DNA of 37,684 nt, taken from an uncultured Granulicatella sp. (GTDB lineage: Bacteria > Bacillota > Bacilli > Lactobacillales > Aerococcaceae). The translations under genes and the position numbers were made by a program. The stretch covers positions 1 to 37,684 of the forward strand of contig CAKPVL010000012.1 of assembly GCA_934193545.1 (NCBI GenBank), given 5' to 3'. Of this stretch, positions 15,856 to 24,053 are shown in pieces; the stretch's first letter is position 1; each line of letters begins with the position of its first letter. The notes beneath the pieces are model-generated. The model was given only the letters and a program-made list of their open reading frames with translations. It had not been told where the DNA came from and ran no database searches.

Positions 15856-16983
15856 ATGGAAGTCATTCAACAGTTGATTGAAACGAGTGGGCTCTATAAC
15901 TTAACAATCCAAAATATCATTATGTTAATTATCGCCTGCGTGTTTCTATATCTAGGGATTAAACGAGGGTATGAACCATACTTAATGGTTCCGATTGCGT
16001 TCGGGATGCTCCTTGTAAACTTACCATTAGCAGGGTTGATGGATGCTCCTACTGAAAATGGACCTGGTGGACTCTTGTATTACTTATATCAAGGAACAAA
16101 CCTTGGTATTTATCCGCCAATGATTTTTCTTTGCTTAGGGGCCTCAACAGACTTTGGACCGTTACTTGCAAATCCAAAGACCATCTTGCTTGGTGGGGCA
16201 GCTCAATTCGGTATTTTCGTCGCATTCTTCCTTTCAGTAATGTGGGGAATGACACCGCAAGAAGCTGCTTCAGTAGGGATTATCGGGGGTGCGGATGGAC
16301 CAACAGCCTTGTTCTTAACGACAAGACTTGCACCGCACTTATTACCAGCAATCGCCCTAGCAGCGTACTCATACATGGCGCTTGTGCCAATTATTCAACC
16401 GCCAATTATTCGTGCGCTCACAACGAAGAAAGAACGTCTAGTGAAAATGACAGAAAACCGTAAAGTGAGTGAAACGGAAAAAATTCTTTTCCCAATCATC
16501 GTTACAATTTTTGTCAGCTTATTAGTACCAAGTGCAACTCCATTAGTAGGATGCTTAATGCTCGGTAACTTAATTAAAGAAATTAAGGTAGTTCCAAACA
16601 TTACAAAAGTTCTACAAAATGCGATGATGTACGGAGTAACCATTATTTTAGGGTTAACAGTAGGAGCGAAAGCAACAGGGGAATTATTCTTATCTGTATC
16701 GACTCTTAAAATTACTTTACTAGGATTAATCGCATTTGCTGGAGGAACAGCAGCTGGGGTTCTAATGGGTAAATTGATGTACAAATTATCTGGCGGTAAG
16801 ATTAATCCAATGATCGGTGCTGCAGGGGTATCTGCCGTACCAATGGCCGCTCGTGTTGTACAAAAAGAAGGACAAAGAGAAGACCCAAGTAACTACTTAT
16901 TAATGCACGCAATGGGACCAAACGTAGCCGGAGTTATCGGTAGTGCGATTGCTGCAGGGGTATTACTCGCATTCTTCTCATAA
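15856..16983 (+). CDS. oadB: Oxaloacetate decarboxylase, beta (sodium-pump) subunit
   Basis: A 375-residue polytopic membrane protein of the OadB/MmdB/GcdB family, which decarboxylates carboxybiotin and exports sodium ions, consuming a proton. Typical blocks are LGASTDFGPLLANP (about 95-108), GIIGGADGPTALFLTTRLAPHLL (about 140-165) and, near the C terminus, NPMIGAAGVSAVPMAARV and HAMGPNVAGVIGSAIAAG. Hydrophobic segments run through the whole length, about nine in all. The beta subunit alone cannot tell oxaloacetate from methylmalonyl- or glutaconyl-CoA decarboxylase; the pyruvate-carboxylase-type alpha subunit at 13748 decides for oxaloacetate. AGGAGG at 15841-15846 precedes the ATG; a terminator follows. 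Confidence 0.94.
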   Translation: MEVIQQLIETSGLYNLTIQNIIMLIIACVFLYLGIKRGYEPYLMVPIAFGMLLVNLPLAGLMDAPTENGPGGLLYYLYQGTNLGIYPPMIFLCLGASTDFGPLLANPKTILLGGAAQFGIFVAFFLSVMWGMTPQEAASVGIIGGADGPTALFLTTRLAPHLLPAIALAAYSYMALVPIIQPPIIRALTTKKERLVKMTENRKVSETEKILFPIIVTIFVSLLVPSATPLVGCLMLGNLIKEIKVVPNITKVLQNAMMYGVTIILGLTVGAKATGELFLSVSTLKITLLGLIAFAGGTAAGVLMGKLMYKLSGGKINPMIGAAGVSAVPMAARVVQKEGQREDPSNYLLMHAMGPNVAGVIGSAIAAGVLLAFFS

Positions 16984-17003
16984 TAGAAGCACTCCTTTCA
17001 AAC

Positions 17004-17041
17004 AAAAATCAGAAGAAGAGAAATCTTCTTTTGATTTTTTT
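17004..17041 (+). terminator. Terminator of the pckA-oad operon
   Basis: AAAAATCAGAAGAAG (17004-17018) pairs with CTTCTTTTGATTTTT (17025-17039), 15 bp with one G-T pair, then more T residues. Confidence 0.85.
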
Positions 17042-17067
17042 GCGTAGTTAGGGGTGAGGTGAGTGAG

Positions 17068-18426
17068 ATGGAAGGAGCGGTTGGACGTATTCAAGCGGTC
17101 TATCAATCGATGCTAAAAGAGCAGGAAGTTTCTACTAATGCTGTGCTAGATGTTGGGATTACCGTGAAGAATGGAAAGAAAGAGTGCCATTTTTGTGGGA
17201 ATAGTGATCCGTTGGAATTTGCCAAAGGACCTTGCCTGAATTGCGCGGGCGGTGAATGTTGGTATTGCTTGAAGTGTATTGGGATGGGAAAGGTGAAGGC
17301 TTGTAGTGTGGTGATTGCGACTCCTGAAGAAGAGCAACCTTTTCCAAAAAGAACAGAAGCATTAGCCCACTATAAACATACTTTGAGTTCCAAACAGGAA
17401 CAGCTCTCTTTGGAGTGCTTGGATGTCATACAGCAAACAGGATTCCGTGAGCACCTACTTTGGGCCGTGACAGGTTCCGGGAAAACGGAGATGATTTTTG
17501 AGAGCATCGAATGGATGTTACAACAAGGAAAAAGAGTCGCAATTGCCGCACCAAGAATTGATGTATGCGTGGAGTTGGCGCCCCGTTTGAAGGAAGCTTT
17601 CCCAACAGTGGAGCAAAATGTTCTTCACTCGCAGTCCGAAGAAGGCTACAAGAGAGTGCCGCTGACGATTGCGACGACGCACCAGATGCTCAGGTTCTAC
17701 CGCGCATTTGATCTGGTCGTGATTGATGAGACGGACTCATTTCCTTATCGGGATAATGAATTGCTGATTCGCGCAGTCCATCGTGCGGTGAAAGAGGACG
17801 GGTGCCTGCTATATTTAACGGCGACTCCGTCCCGGACACTAGAGAGAAGAATCAAACGAAAAGAGCTTTCTGTATCCTTGCTGCCAGAGCGATATCATAA
17901 GAAACCACTAGTAGTACCGACGATGAGTTATATCGGAGACTTAGAGAAAAAACTGAAAAAGAAGAAAGTGCCAAAACCTGTGAGTCAGTTTATAGAAGAA
18001 CATGTTAAAGTAGGGAAACGATTTTTGCTATTTGTACCACGAATTACACTTCTTAATCCGGTAGAAGTAGCACTTAGACGACAGTTCCCAAATGCGAAAT
18101 TTGAGACGGTGAGTTCTAAAGAAATATATCGCCAGGAACGAATTGCACAGATGAGAGCAGGAGACCTCGATTTTCTAGTGACAACAACGATTCTCGAGCG
18201 AGGAGTGACTTTTCCAGGAGTCGATGTTTGTGTAGTCAATGCGCACGAAGAGGAGTTCTCAAGAGAAGTACTCGTGCAGATTGCAGGACGCGTTGGCCGG
18301 ACCGCAGAATGCCCAACAGGAGAAGTTGTATATTTTCATAATGGGAAAACAAAGGCGATGGTCCAGGCAATCACGGAAATCGAAGACTTAAATCGACAAG
18401 CGCTTCTTGGGAGGGAAGGTAAATGA
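17068..18426 (+). CDS. comFA: ComFA, DNA-uptake helicase/translocase
   Basis: A superfamily 2 ATPase of 452 residues that drives transforming DNA through the membrane channel. An N-terminal four-cysteine zinc region (CHFCG, CLNC, CWYCLKC; about 36-65) is followed by Walker A TGSGKT at 135-140, the DEAD-box variant DETD in VVIDETDSFP, motif III TATPS and the C-terminal helicase motif QIAGRVGRT. Length is normal. I start at ATG 17068, 5 nt after GAGGTGA, rather than the GTG at 17059. comFC overlaps by 4 bp. No promoter or competence box is obvious in the short gap after the oad terminator. The region is somewhat richer in G+C than its neighbours. Confidence 0.95.
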   Translation: MEGAVGRIQAVYQSMLKEQEVSTNAVLDVGITVKNGKKECHFCGNSDPLEFAKGPCLNCAGGECWYCLKCIGMGKVKACSVVIATPEEEQPFPKRTEALAHYKHTLSSKQEQLSLECLDVIQQTGFREHLLWAVTGSGKTEMIFESIEWMLQQGKRVAIAAPRIDVCVELAPRLKEAFPTVEQNVLHSQSEEGYKRVPLTIATTHQMLRFYRAFDLVVIDETDSFPYRDNELLIRAVHRAVKEDGCLLYLTATPSRTLERRIKRKELSVSLLPERYHKKPLVVPTMSYIGDLEKKLKKKKVPKPVSQFIEEHVKVGKRFLLFVPRITLLNPVEVALRRQFPNAKFETVSSKEIYRQERIAQMRAGDLDFLVTTTILERGVTFPGVDVCVVNAHEEEFSREVLVQIAGRVGRTAECPTGEVVYFHNGKTKAMVQAITEIEDLNRQALLGREGK

Positions 18427-19103
18427 AATGTTTATGGTGCGGGGAAGAAGTTGAAAGAGCGGAGCCGATACTATCGTTTTTACTAGGCGCAAACAGAAAG
18501 TGTATCTGCGTGAATTGTGAGCATCCGTTTATGGAATTAAAACAACATCCAACTTGCCTAGAATGCGGGAGGTTGATGACGAAAGTGGAAGTTTGCCCGG
18601 ATTGTCAAAAATGGCATCAAGTAAAAGAAGCGGTACTCCTAAAGAATACGGCCTTATATGCTTATGACGAGGCTGGGCGGAAGTTTATGGAGTTATTCAA
18701 ATTTGTAGGAGATACAAGAGTGATGACGTTGGTCATAAAGGAATTAAGACAAGAGTTGCTTAAGTATCAAAAGAGGGGGTTCGTTCTTTGTCCGTTGCCG
18801 TCATCCAGTACGAGTCTAAGAAAAAGAGAATTCGAGACGATTCCAACTTTACTGAAACAGTGCCGTGTGCCGACCATTTCGCTTTTAGAACATTTTGGCA
18901 GTGGAAAGAAGCAATCGGAGAAGACAAGGCAGGAGCGTCTGAAACTAAAACAACCTTTCAAAATAAAAGAGAATGTTGTGGTTCCAAAAAAGGTCTTGTT
19001 AGTAGATGATGTTTATACGACAGGCGCAACTTTACACCTTGCCGCAAAAGCATTAACGGAAATGGGTGTTGAAGAAGTGGAGTCTCTGACATTATTTAGA
19101 TAA
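18423..19103 (+). CDS. comFC: ComFC, phosphoribosyltransferase-like competence protein
   Basis: A 226-residue ComF/GntX family protein. The N-terminal third carries zinc-ribbon cysteine pairs (CLWC, CICVNC, CLEC, CPDC), and the C-terminal part carries the PRPP-binding motif VLLVDDVYTTGAT (about 194-206). ComFC interacts with ComFA and DprA during DNA uptake in studied species. It overlaps comFA by 4 bp (ATGA), so translation is coupled. It is intact. Together with comFA this suggests the organism has, or had, natural competence, though other com genes lie outside the window. Confidence 0.94.
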   Translation: MKCLWCGEEVERAEPILSFLLGANRKCICVNCEHPFMELKQHPTCLECGRLMTKVEVCPDCQKWHQVKEAVLLKNTALYAYDEAGRKFMELFKFVGDTRVMTLVIKELRQELLKYQKRGFVLCPLPSSSTSLRKREFETIPTLLKQCRVPTISLLEHFGSGKKQSEKTRQERLKLKQPFKIKENVVVPKKVLLVDDVYTTGATLHLAAKALTEMGVEEVESLTLFR

Positions 19104-19107
19104 AAGT

Positions 19108-19139
19108 GTATCATGCGTGATACGTATCATGCATGATAC
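19108..19139. repeat. Two head-to-tail 16-bp palindromes
   Basis: GTATCATGCGTGATAC (19108-19123) is followed without a gap by GTATCATGCATGATAC (19124-19139). The second is a perfect palindrome; the first differs at one position. They lie between the convergent comFC and gldA genes, just before the shared terminator. Function unknown. Confidence 0.7.
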
Positions 19140-19154
19140 AAAACCAATCGATAA

Positions 19155-19190
19155 AAAAAGCCCAAGCAGATTTCTGCTTGGGCTTTTTGA
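19155..19190. terminator. Bidirectional terminator between comFC and gldA
   Basis: AAAAAGCCCAAGCAGA (19155-19170) and TCTGCTTGGGCTTTTT (19173-19188) form a perfect 16-bp stem with A and T tracts on both sides. Confidence 0.92.
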
Positions 19191-19206
19191 GTTAATTTAG
19201 TTATTT

Positions 19207-20301
19207 TTAAAATCTTGTAGTGACATATTGGTCAAGAGCAAGTAGGGCATTTGCTACATCTTCGGCAGTATAGTCAACGGCCATTTGATGGATAGTTTCA
19301 CCTTCTTGTGTAGCAAGAGATCCAATCTTGAGTAAGTCTTCATATGGTACAGAATCCAATTTTACTTCTTTCAGTGTTGTTGGTAAGCCAAGTGCTTTGT
19401 AGAAAGTAATGTATTTATCGAGTTCTTCTTTTGGACGATTTTCTAATAACAGTTGTGTCAATGTACCGTAAGCTACTTTTTCACCGTGAGTTAGAGTATG
19501 GATGTCTCCATGGATGGCAGTGAATCCGTTATGGATGGCATGCGCTGCTGCTAAACCAGCTGATTCAAAACCGATACCGCTGAGGAGTGTGTTCGCTTCT
19601 ACAACAGCTTCTAAAGCAGGAGTAACTACTTTTGCGTTTGCTGCTGCAACGGCTTGTAGACCATTTTCGAATAAAGTACTTTCGCAGACACGAGCGATGG
19701 CTTCTGCGGCAATCGTTGGCACTTGACCGACCATTGTGCCTCCTTGTGCTTCAATGACTGCACGAGCCTCCACCCAAGTAGCCAGTGCATCGGCAATTCC
19801 TGAGATTAATAAACGAACAGGAGCATTGGCAATGACTTTTGTATCGACTAATACTAATTCTGGGTTTTTCTTGTAGAAACGATAGCGTTCAAACACGCCT
19901 TCTGCTGAATAAATTACAGAGAGGGCAGAAGTTGGAGCGTCAGTTGAAGCAATTGTTGGTAAAATCGCTACCGGACAATTAGAATCATCCGCAATGGCTT
20001 TAGCTGTATCGATCGATTTACCACCACCTAAGCCGATGACTACGTTTAGTTGATGTTCCTTCACAACTTCAGCAACGCGGCGAACTTCGTCATTGGTTGC
20101 TTCGCCATGGAAGATTTCGCGATGAACAAACGCTCCTGCTTTCACGAGGTTTTCTTCCAGTTCTTTACCGACTAAATCATAAACGATAGGGTCGCAAAGA
20201 AGGAGAAGACGATCCCCGAGGGCCAAAACATGAGAAAGACCAGTTTTAAGAACATCTTTCCCTTGAACATAACGAGACGGACTAGCAAATACTTTTTCCA
20301 T
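19207..20301 (-). CDS. gldA: Glycerol dehydrogenase, NAD-dependent
   Basis: A 364-residue iron/zinc-dependent alcohol dehydrogenase of the GldA type, oxidising glycerol to dihydroxyacetone with NAD. The NAD-binding motif GGGKSID is at 92-98. Metal ligands are Asp171 (GIADALATW), His254 (AAAHAIHNG) and His272 (LTHGEK), in the same spacing as the well-studied Geobacillus enzyme. Length is typical. AAAGGAG precedes the ATG at 20301. No dihydroxyacetone kinase lies nearby. Two cre boxes at the promoter indicate carbon catabolite repression by CcpA. Confidence 0.94.
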   Translation of the reverse strand: MEKVFASPSRYVQGKDVLKTGLSHVLALGDRLLLLCDPIVYDLVGKELEENLVKAGAFVHREIFHGEATNDEVRRVAEVVKEHQLNVVIGLGGGKSIDTAKAIADDSNCPVAILPTIASTDAPTSALSVIYSAEGVFERYRFYKKNPELVLVDTKVIANAPVRLLISGIADALATWVEARAVIEAQGGTMVGQVPTIAAEAIARVCESTLFENGLQAVAAANAKVVTPALEAVVEANTLLSGIGFESAGLAAAHAIHNGFTAIHGDIHTLTHGEKVAYGTLTQLLLENRPKEELDKYITFYKALGLPTTLKEVKLDSVPYEDLLKIGSLATQEGETIHQMAVDYTAEDVANALLALDQYVTTRF

Positions 20302-20322
20302 AAGAATAACTCCTTTTTAATT

Positions 20323-20364
20323 TGTTTACGTTTTCACTATATCATTGAAAACGATTTCTGTCAA
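20323..20364 (-). promoter_or_regulatory. gldA promoter with two cre (CcpA) boxes
   Basis: On the minus strand TTGACA (20364-20359), a 17-bp spacer and TATAGT (20341-20336) form a strong vegetative promoter. TGAAAACGTAAACA (20336-20323, minus strand) matches the cre consensus TGNAANCGNWNNCA at all fixed positions and lies at the start of transcription. A second cre (20346-20359; TGAAAACGATTTCT on the plus strand, one mismatch) lies in the spacer. This layout predicts strong glucose repression. Confidence 0.85.
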
Positions 20365-20530
20365 TGGAGATTCTGTGTTGTTTTAACTAGTAAACTGAGA
20401 CTTTCAAAAAAGGGAAGAAAGAAGAGTTTGGTGATAGAGAGTTTTATTGGGAATGATTCTAATCTTCAATACTGTATGATTTTTCATCTTATGAAAACAA
20501 AATATCGCTAAAGAAAAGTCCTCAAAAATA

Positions 20531-20575
20531 CCGTTTTTCCTTAAGAATTCTTAATGAAAGAATTCTTGAAAACGG
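20531..20575. repeat. Nested symmetric repeats upstream of the hpf promoter
   Basis: AAGAATTCTT occurs twice (20543-20552 and 20558-20567), the first within the 14-bp palindrome TTAAGAATTCTTAA. They are flanked by CCGTTTT (20531-20537) and AAAACGG (20569-20575). The whole forms an imperfect inverted repeat that ends at the -35 box of hpf, where an activator or repressor could bind. Confidence 0.55.
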
Positions 20576-20604
20576 TTGTAAAAGCCCTGTACATGCTTTA
20601 TAAT
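20576..20604 (+). promoter_or_regulatory. hpf: Promoter of hpf
   Basis: TTGTAA (20576-20581), a 17-bp spacer and TATAAT (20599-20604) form a good vegetative promoter, with transcription starting near 20611. Confidence 0.8.
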
Positions 20605-20632
20605 AAAACTATAGAAATCAAACGAAGCAATT

Positions 20633-20679
20633 CCTAAGAGTGGTCCTTAGGGTATTTCTTCAAATCTGGTTTTCCAGAT
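20633..20679 (+). promoter_or_regulatory. Two small hairpins in the hpf leader
   Basis: CCTAAG / CTTAGG (20633-20638 with 20646-20651) and ATCTGG / CCAGAT (20664-20669 with 20674-20679, TTTT loop) fold in the 85-nt leader just before the ribosome binding site. They may tune stability or translation. Confidence 0.45.
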
Positions 20680-20695
20680 GAAAGGGGAGAGTATT

Positions 20696-21238
20696 ATGTT
20701 TAAATATAATATCCGTGGAGAAAATATTGAGGTCACAGAAGCGATTCGTCAATACGCAGAAAAGAAAATTAGCAAATTAGAAAAATACTTTACTGACGTT
20801 GCTAATGCGACTGTATATGTCAACTTGAAAGTCTACGCTGATAAGACTGCAAAAGTTGAAGTTACGATCCCACTTCCTTATTTAGTTCTACGTGCCGAGG
20901 AAACTTCAATTGATTTATATGGAAGTATTGACTTGGTAGTTGATAAACTTGAAAGACAAGTTCGTAAACATAAAACTAAAATCAACCGTAAATCTCGCGA
21001 AAAAGGATTCGATATTGTGTTACCACCACTTCCAGAAGTGCCTGAAGAGGATGAAACAGGATTAGAAATCGTTCGTACAAAACGAATTGATTTGAAACCA
21101 ATGGATAGCGAAGAAGCCGTTCTTCAAATGAACATGTTAGGACACAACTTCTTTATCTACCAAGATGCTGAAACGAACGAAACAAACATTGTTTATCGTC
21201 GTAAAGATGGAAAATATGGTTTGATTGAAACAAATTAA
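20696..21238 (+). CDS. hpf: Long-form ribosome hibernation promoting factor
   Basis: A 180-residue long HPF. The N-terminal HPF/YfiA domain (about 1-105) binds the ribosomal decoding region; a charged linker (about 106-122) leads to the C-terminal dimerisation domain (about 123-180; MDSEEAVLQMNMLGHNFFIY) that joins two 70S ribosomes into 100S particles in resting cells. I start at ATG 20696, with GGGGAGA upstream. The ATG at 20678 lies inside a hairpin and lacks a ribosome binding site. It has its own promoter and terminator and lies just before secA, a frequent order in Firmicutes. Confidence 0.96.
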   Translation: MFKYNIRGENIEVTEAIRQYAEKKISKLEKYFTDVANATVYVNLKVYADKTAKVEVTIPLPYLVLRAEETSIDLYGSIDLVVDKLERQVRKHKTKINRKSREKGFDIVLPPLPEVPEEDETGLEIVRTKRIDLKPMDSEEAVLQMNMLGHNFFIYQDAETNETNIVYRRKDGKYGLIETN

Positions 21239-21248
21239 TAAAATTTTA

Positions 21249-21275
21249 GGTGGCTTGAAAAAGCCACCTTTTTTT
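21249..21275 (+). terminator. Terminator after hpf
   Basis: GGTGGCTT (21249-21256), GAAA loop, AAGCCACC (21261-21268) and a run of seven T residues. Confidence 0.9.
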
Positions 21276-21389
21276 GTTATGAACAGAAAGGGTACTGATT
21301 TTAGCGAAAGAAAACGGAGTTAGAGCATAAATAACTTTCCGTTTGGATAGGAAATTGGGTTTCTTTGACGTAAAATTATAAAAAAATCG

Positions 21390-21418
21390 GGTGACTTTGA
21401 AAAAAGTCGCCTTTTTTT
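21390..21418 (+). terminator. Second, similar terminator before secA
   Basis: GGTGACTT (21390-21397) pairs with AAGTCGCC (21404-21411) with one T-G pair, then seven T residues. It resembles the hpf terminator 140 bp upstream, with a hairpin-forming segment (21312-21344) between them. A short untranslated transcript could end here, but I see no clear promoter for one. Confidence 0.75.
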
Positions 21419-21440
21419 GCTTTCTTAATTAGCTAAACAA

Positions 21441-21449
21441 TGGTAAAAT
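21441..21449 (+). promoter_or_regulatory. Extended -10 promoter of secA
   Basis: TGGTAAAAT fits TGnTAAAAT. It lies 105 nt before the secA start; the -35 region is weak. Confidence 0.6.
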
Positions 21450-21460
21450 GAATAAGATGC

Positions 21461-21533
21461 AATAGGTGTAGCCACCTATTTGTAGTACTTTTATGAGATT
21501 TAAAATGTTCACCGATTTAAAAATAGTGGTGAA
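21461..21533 (+). promoter_or_regulatory. Two hairpins in the secA leader
   Basis: AATAGGTG / CACCTATT (21461-21480) is a perfect 8-bp stem with a TAGC loop. TTCACC (21508-21513) and GGTGAA (21528-21533) form a second stem ending 7 nt before the AAGGAG site. The leader may set secA translation; no arrest-peptide gene like secM is visible. Confidence 0.5.
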
Positions 21534-21554
21534 AATAAAAAAGGAGTTAATTAA

Positions 21555-23999
21555 ATGGCAAATTTTTTGAGACAGTTAGTTGAAAATGATAAGCGTGAAT
21601 TACGTCGTTTAGGAAAACTAGCGGATAAAGTAATTGCGTTAGAATCTCAAATGGCTGCATTAGAAGATGCTGATTTTCCAGTAAAAACAGAAGAATATAA
21701 AGCAAGATATGCTCAAGGGGAGTCTCTTGATGCACTTCTTCCTGAAGCATTCGCGTTAGTACGTGAAGGGGCTAAACGTGTATTAGGCTTATTCCCATAT
21801 AAAGTTCAAATCATGGGTGGGATTACACTTCATGACGGTAACATCGCCGAAATGCGTACTGGTGAAGGTAAAACTTTAACAGCGACAATGCCTGTATACT
21901 TAAACGCATTATCAGGAGACGGTGTTCACGTAGTTACAGTTAACGAATACTTAGCAACTCGTGACGCGCGTGAAATGGGTGAGTTATACAACTTCTTAGG
22001 CCTAACTGTAGGGTTAAACTTAACAGGAATGTCTTCAGAAGAAAAACGTGCAGCATATGCAGCAGACATCACTTACAGCACAAACAGTGAATTAGGATTT
22101 GACTACTTACGTGATAACATGGTGGTTTACAAATCACAAATGGTACAACGTCCATTGAACTACGCAGTTGTCGATGAAACAGACTCAATCTTAATCGACG
22201 AAGCGCGTACTCCGTTGATCATTTCAGGACAAGCTGAAAAATCAACAGTGTTATATCAACGTGCAGATATGTTTGTTAAAGGATTAAAAGAGGAAGAAGA
22301 TTACACAATCGACTTAACTTCTAAAACAATCTCATTAACAGACGAAGGGATTAACAAAGCTGAACAAACATTCCGCTTACCAAACCTTTATGACGTGGAT
22401 AACTCAGCACTTGTTCACCATATCGACCAAGCGTTACGTGCGAACTACATTATGTTACGTGACATCGACTATGTGGTTGATGAAGGTAAAGTTAAAATCG
22501 TTGATGGATTTACTGGACGTATCATGGAAGGTCGTCGTTATTCAGATGGTCTTCACCAAGCGATTGAAGCTAAAGAAGGCGTTGAAGTTGAAAACGAGTC
22601 TAAGACAATGGCGACAATCACTTACCAAAACTACTTCCGTATGTATCGTAAATTGTCAGGGATGACAGGTACTGCGAAGACTGAAGAAGAAGAATTCAGA
22701 GAAATCTACAACATGAACGTTATTGCGATTCCAACAAACCGTCCTGTACAACGTATCGATGGTCACGATTTAATCTACCCATCATTACGTAGTAAATTCC
22801 GTGCGGTGGTTCAAGATATCAAACGACGTCATGAAGCAGGTCAACCAATCCTTGTCGGTACAGTTGCCGTTGAAACAAGTGAATTGCTATCTAACTTACT
22901 ACGCGCAGAAGGAATTCCGCACGAAGTATTAAATGCGAAAAACCACTTTAAAGAAGCAGAAATTATCATGTCAGCTGGTCAACGTGGCGCTGTAACAATC
23001 GCGACAAACATGGCCGGACGTGGTACTGACATCAAGCTTGGTAAAGGCGTGAAAGAACTTGGTGGACTTTGCGTAATCGGTACAGAACGTCACGAAAGCC
23101 GTCGTATCGATAACCAATTACGTGGACGTAGTGGACGTCAAGGGGACCCAGGTGCGACACAATTCTACCTATCATTAGAAGATGATTTGATGAAACGTTT
23201 CGGTGGAGAAAAAATGCAAGCAATCTGGGAACGTCTAAACTTAACAGATGAAGGCGATGATAACTTCATCCAAAGCAAGATGTTAACAAGACAAGTAGAA
23301 TCTTCACAAAAACGTGTTGAAGGGAACAACTACGATACACGTAAAAGCGTCCTAGAGTACGATGAGGTTATGCGTGAACAACGTGAAATCATCTACTCAC
23401 AACGTCTACAAATTATTAACGAAGAAAACTCACTTGAAAAAGTGACAAAAGGTATGATCCGTCGTACAATTCACCGTGTTGTGGAAAGTCATACATTAAC
23501 AGATCAAAAAGATTGGAACCTAGAAGGAATTGTGGACTTTGCTCACAACTCAATCTGTGCTCCAGATGAACTTTCAATTAGCGATTTAGAAGGCAAATCA
23601 GCTGCAGAAATCGAAGAAATCTTATACGAAAAAGCGATGGAAATCTACAAAGAAAAACAAGAGCAATTGAATGGCGACAATCAAATGCTTGAGTTCGAAA
23701 AAGTAGTGATCCTACGTGTGGTTGACCGTAAGTGGACAGATCACATCGATGATATGGACCAATTACGTCAAAGCGTTGGTTTACGTGGATACGCTCAAAT
23801 CGATCCATTAACAGAGTACCAAACAGAAGGTTACGAACGATTCCAACAAATGATTGCTGCAATCGACTATGATGTAACACGTATCTTGATGAAATCTCAA
23901 ATTCGTCAAAACTTACAACGTGAACAAATTCAAGGAGTTCGTAGTGTAGTGGCTACAGGTCATGACAGAACTTCTGACGACGATTCAGAAAAAGCTTAA
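21555..23999 (+). CDS. secA: Preprotein translocase ATPase SecA
   Basis: An 814-residue SecA, the motor that pushes unfolded secreted proteins through SecYEG. Walker A MRTGEGKT is at 100-107 and Walker B DETD at 207-210, followed by the preprotein cross-linking domain, the second nucleotide-binding fold ([26 protein letters not shown]) and the helical scaffold. The C terminus ends in a short acidic tail and lacks the cysteine-rich zinc SEC-C motif found in many SecA proteins, including that of Bacillus subtilis. The frame is otherwise complete. Ribosome binding site AAGGAG. The order secA-prfB-ftsE-ftsX is conserved in Firmicutes. Confidence 0.98.
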   Translation: MANFLRQLVENDKRELRRLGKLADKVIALESQMAALEDADFPVKTEEYKARYAQGESLDALLPEAFALVREGAKRVLGLFPYKVQIMGGITLHDGNIAEMRTGEGKTLTATMPVYLNALSGDGVHVVTVNEYLATRDAREMGELYNFLGLTVGLNLTGMSSEEKRAAYAADITYSTNSELGFDYLRDNMVVYKSQMVQRPLNYAVVDETDSILIDEARTPLIISGQAEKSTVLYQRADMFVKGLKEEEDYTIDLTSKTISLTDEGINKAEQTFRLPNLYDVDNSALVHHIDQALRANYIMLRDIDYVVDEGKVKIVDGFTGRIMEGRRYSDGLHQAIEAKEGVEVENESKTMATITYQNYFRMYRKLSGMTGTAKTEEEEFREIYNMNVIAIPTNRPVQRIDGHDLIYPSLRSKFRAVVQDIKRRHEAGQPILVGTVAVETSELLSNLLRAEGIPHEVLNAKNHFKEAEIIMSAGQRGAVTIATNMAGRGTDIKLGKGVKELGGLCVIGTERHESRRIDNQLRGRSGRQGDPGATQFYLSLEDDLMKRFGGEKMQAIWERLNLTDEGDDNFIQSKMLTRQVESSQKRVEGNNYDTRKSVLEYDEVMREQREIIYSQRLQIINEENSLEKVTKGMIRRTIHRVVESHTLTDQKDWNLEGIVDFAHNSICAPDELSISDLEGKSAAEIEEILYEKAMEIYKEKQEQLNGDNQMLEFEKVVILRVVDRKWTDHIDDMDQLRQSVGLRGYAQIDPLTEYQTEGYERFQQMIAAIDYDVTRILMKSQIRQNLQREQIQGVRSVVATGHDRTSDDDSEKA

Positions 24000-24011
24000 T
24001 AACAAAGGGAG

Positions 24012-24040
24012 ACGGCGAAGCATTTCGCCGTTTTCTTTTA
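24012..24040 (+). terminator. Hairpin terminator between secA and prfB
   Basis: ACGGCGAA (24012-24019), GCAT loop, TTCGCCGT (24024-24031), then a T-rich tract. With prfB only 54 bp after secA and no promoter seen, partial read-through is likely. Confidence 0.65.
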
Positions 24041-24053
24041 GAAAGAGGTCAGT

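Noticed and set aside
20230..20511. A 93-codon plus-strand frame across the gldA start
   Set aside because: It overlaps the strong gldA promoter and cre boxes in the other direction and looks like no protein family.
21493..21570. A 25-codon upstream frame overlapping the secA start
   Set aside because: No ribosome binding site and no arrest-peptide pattern; the hairpins explain the region better.
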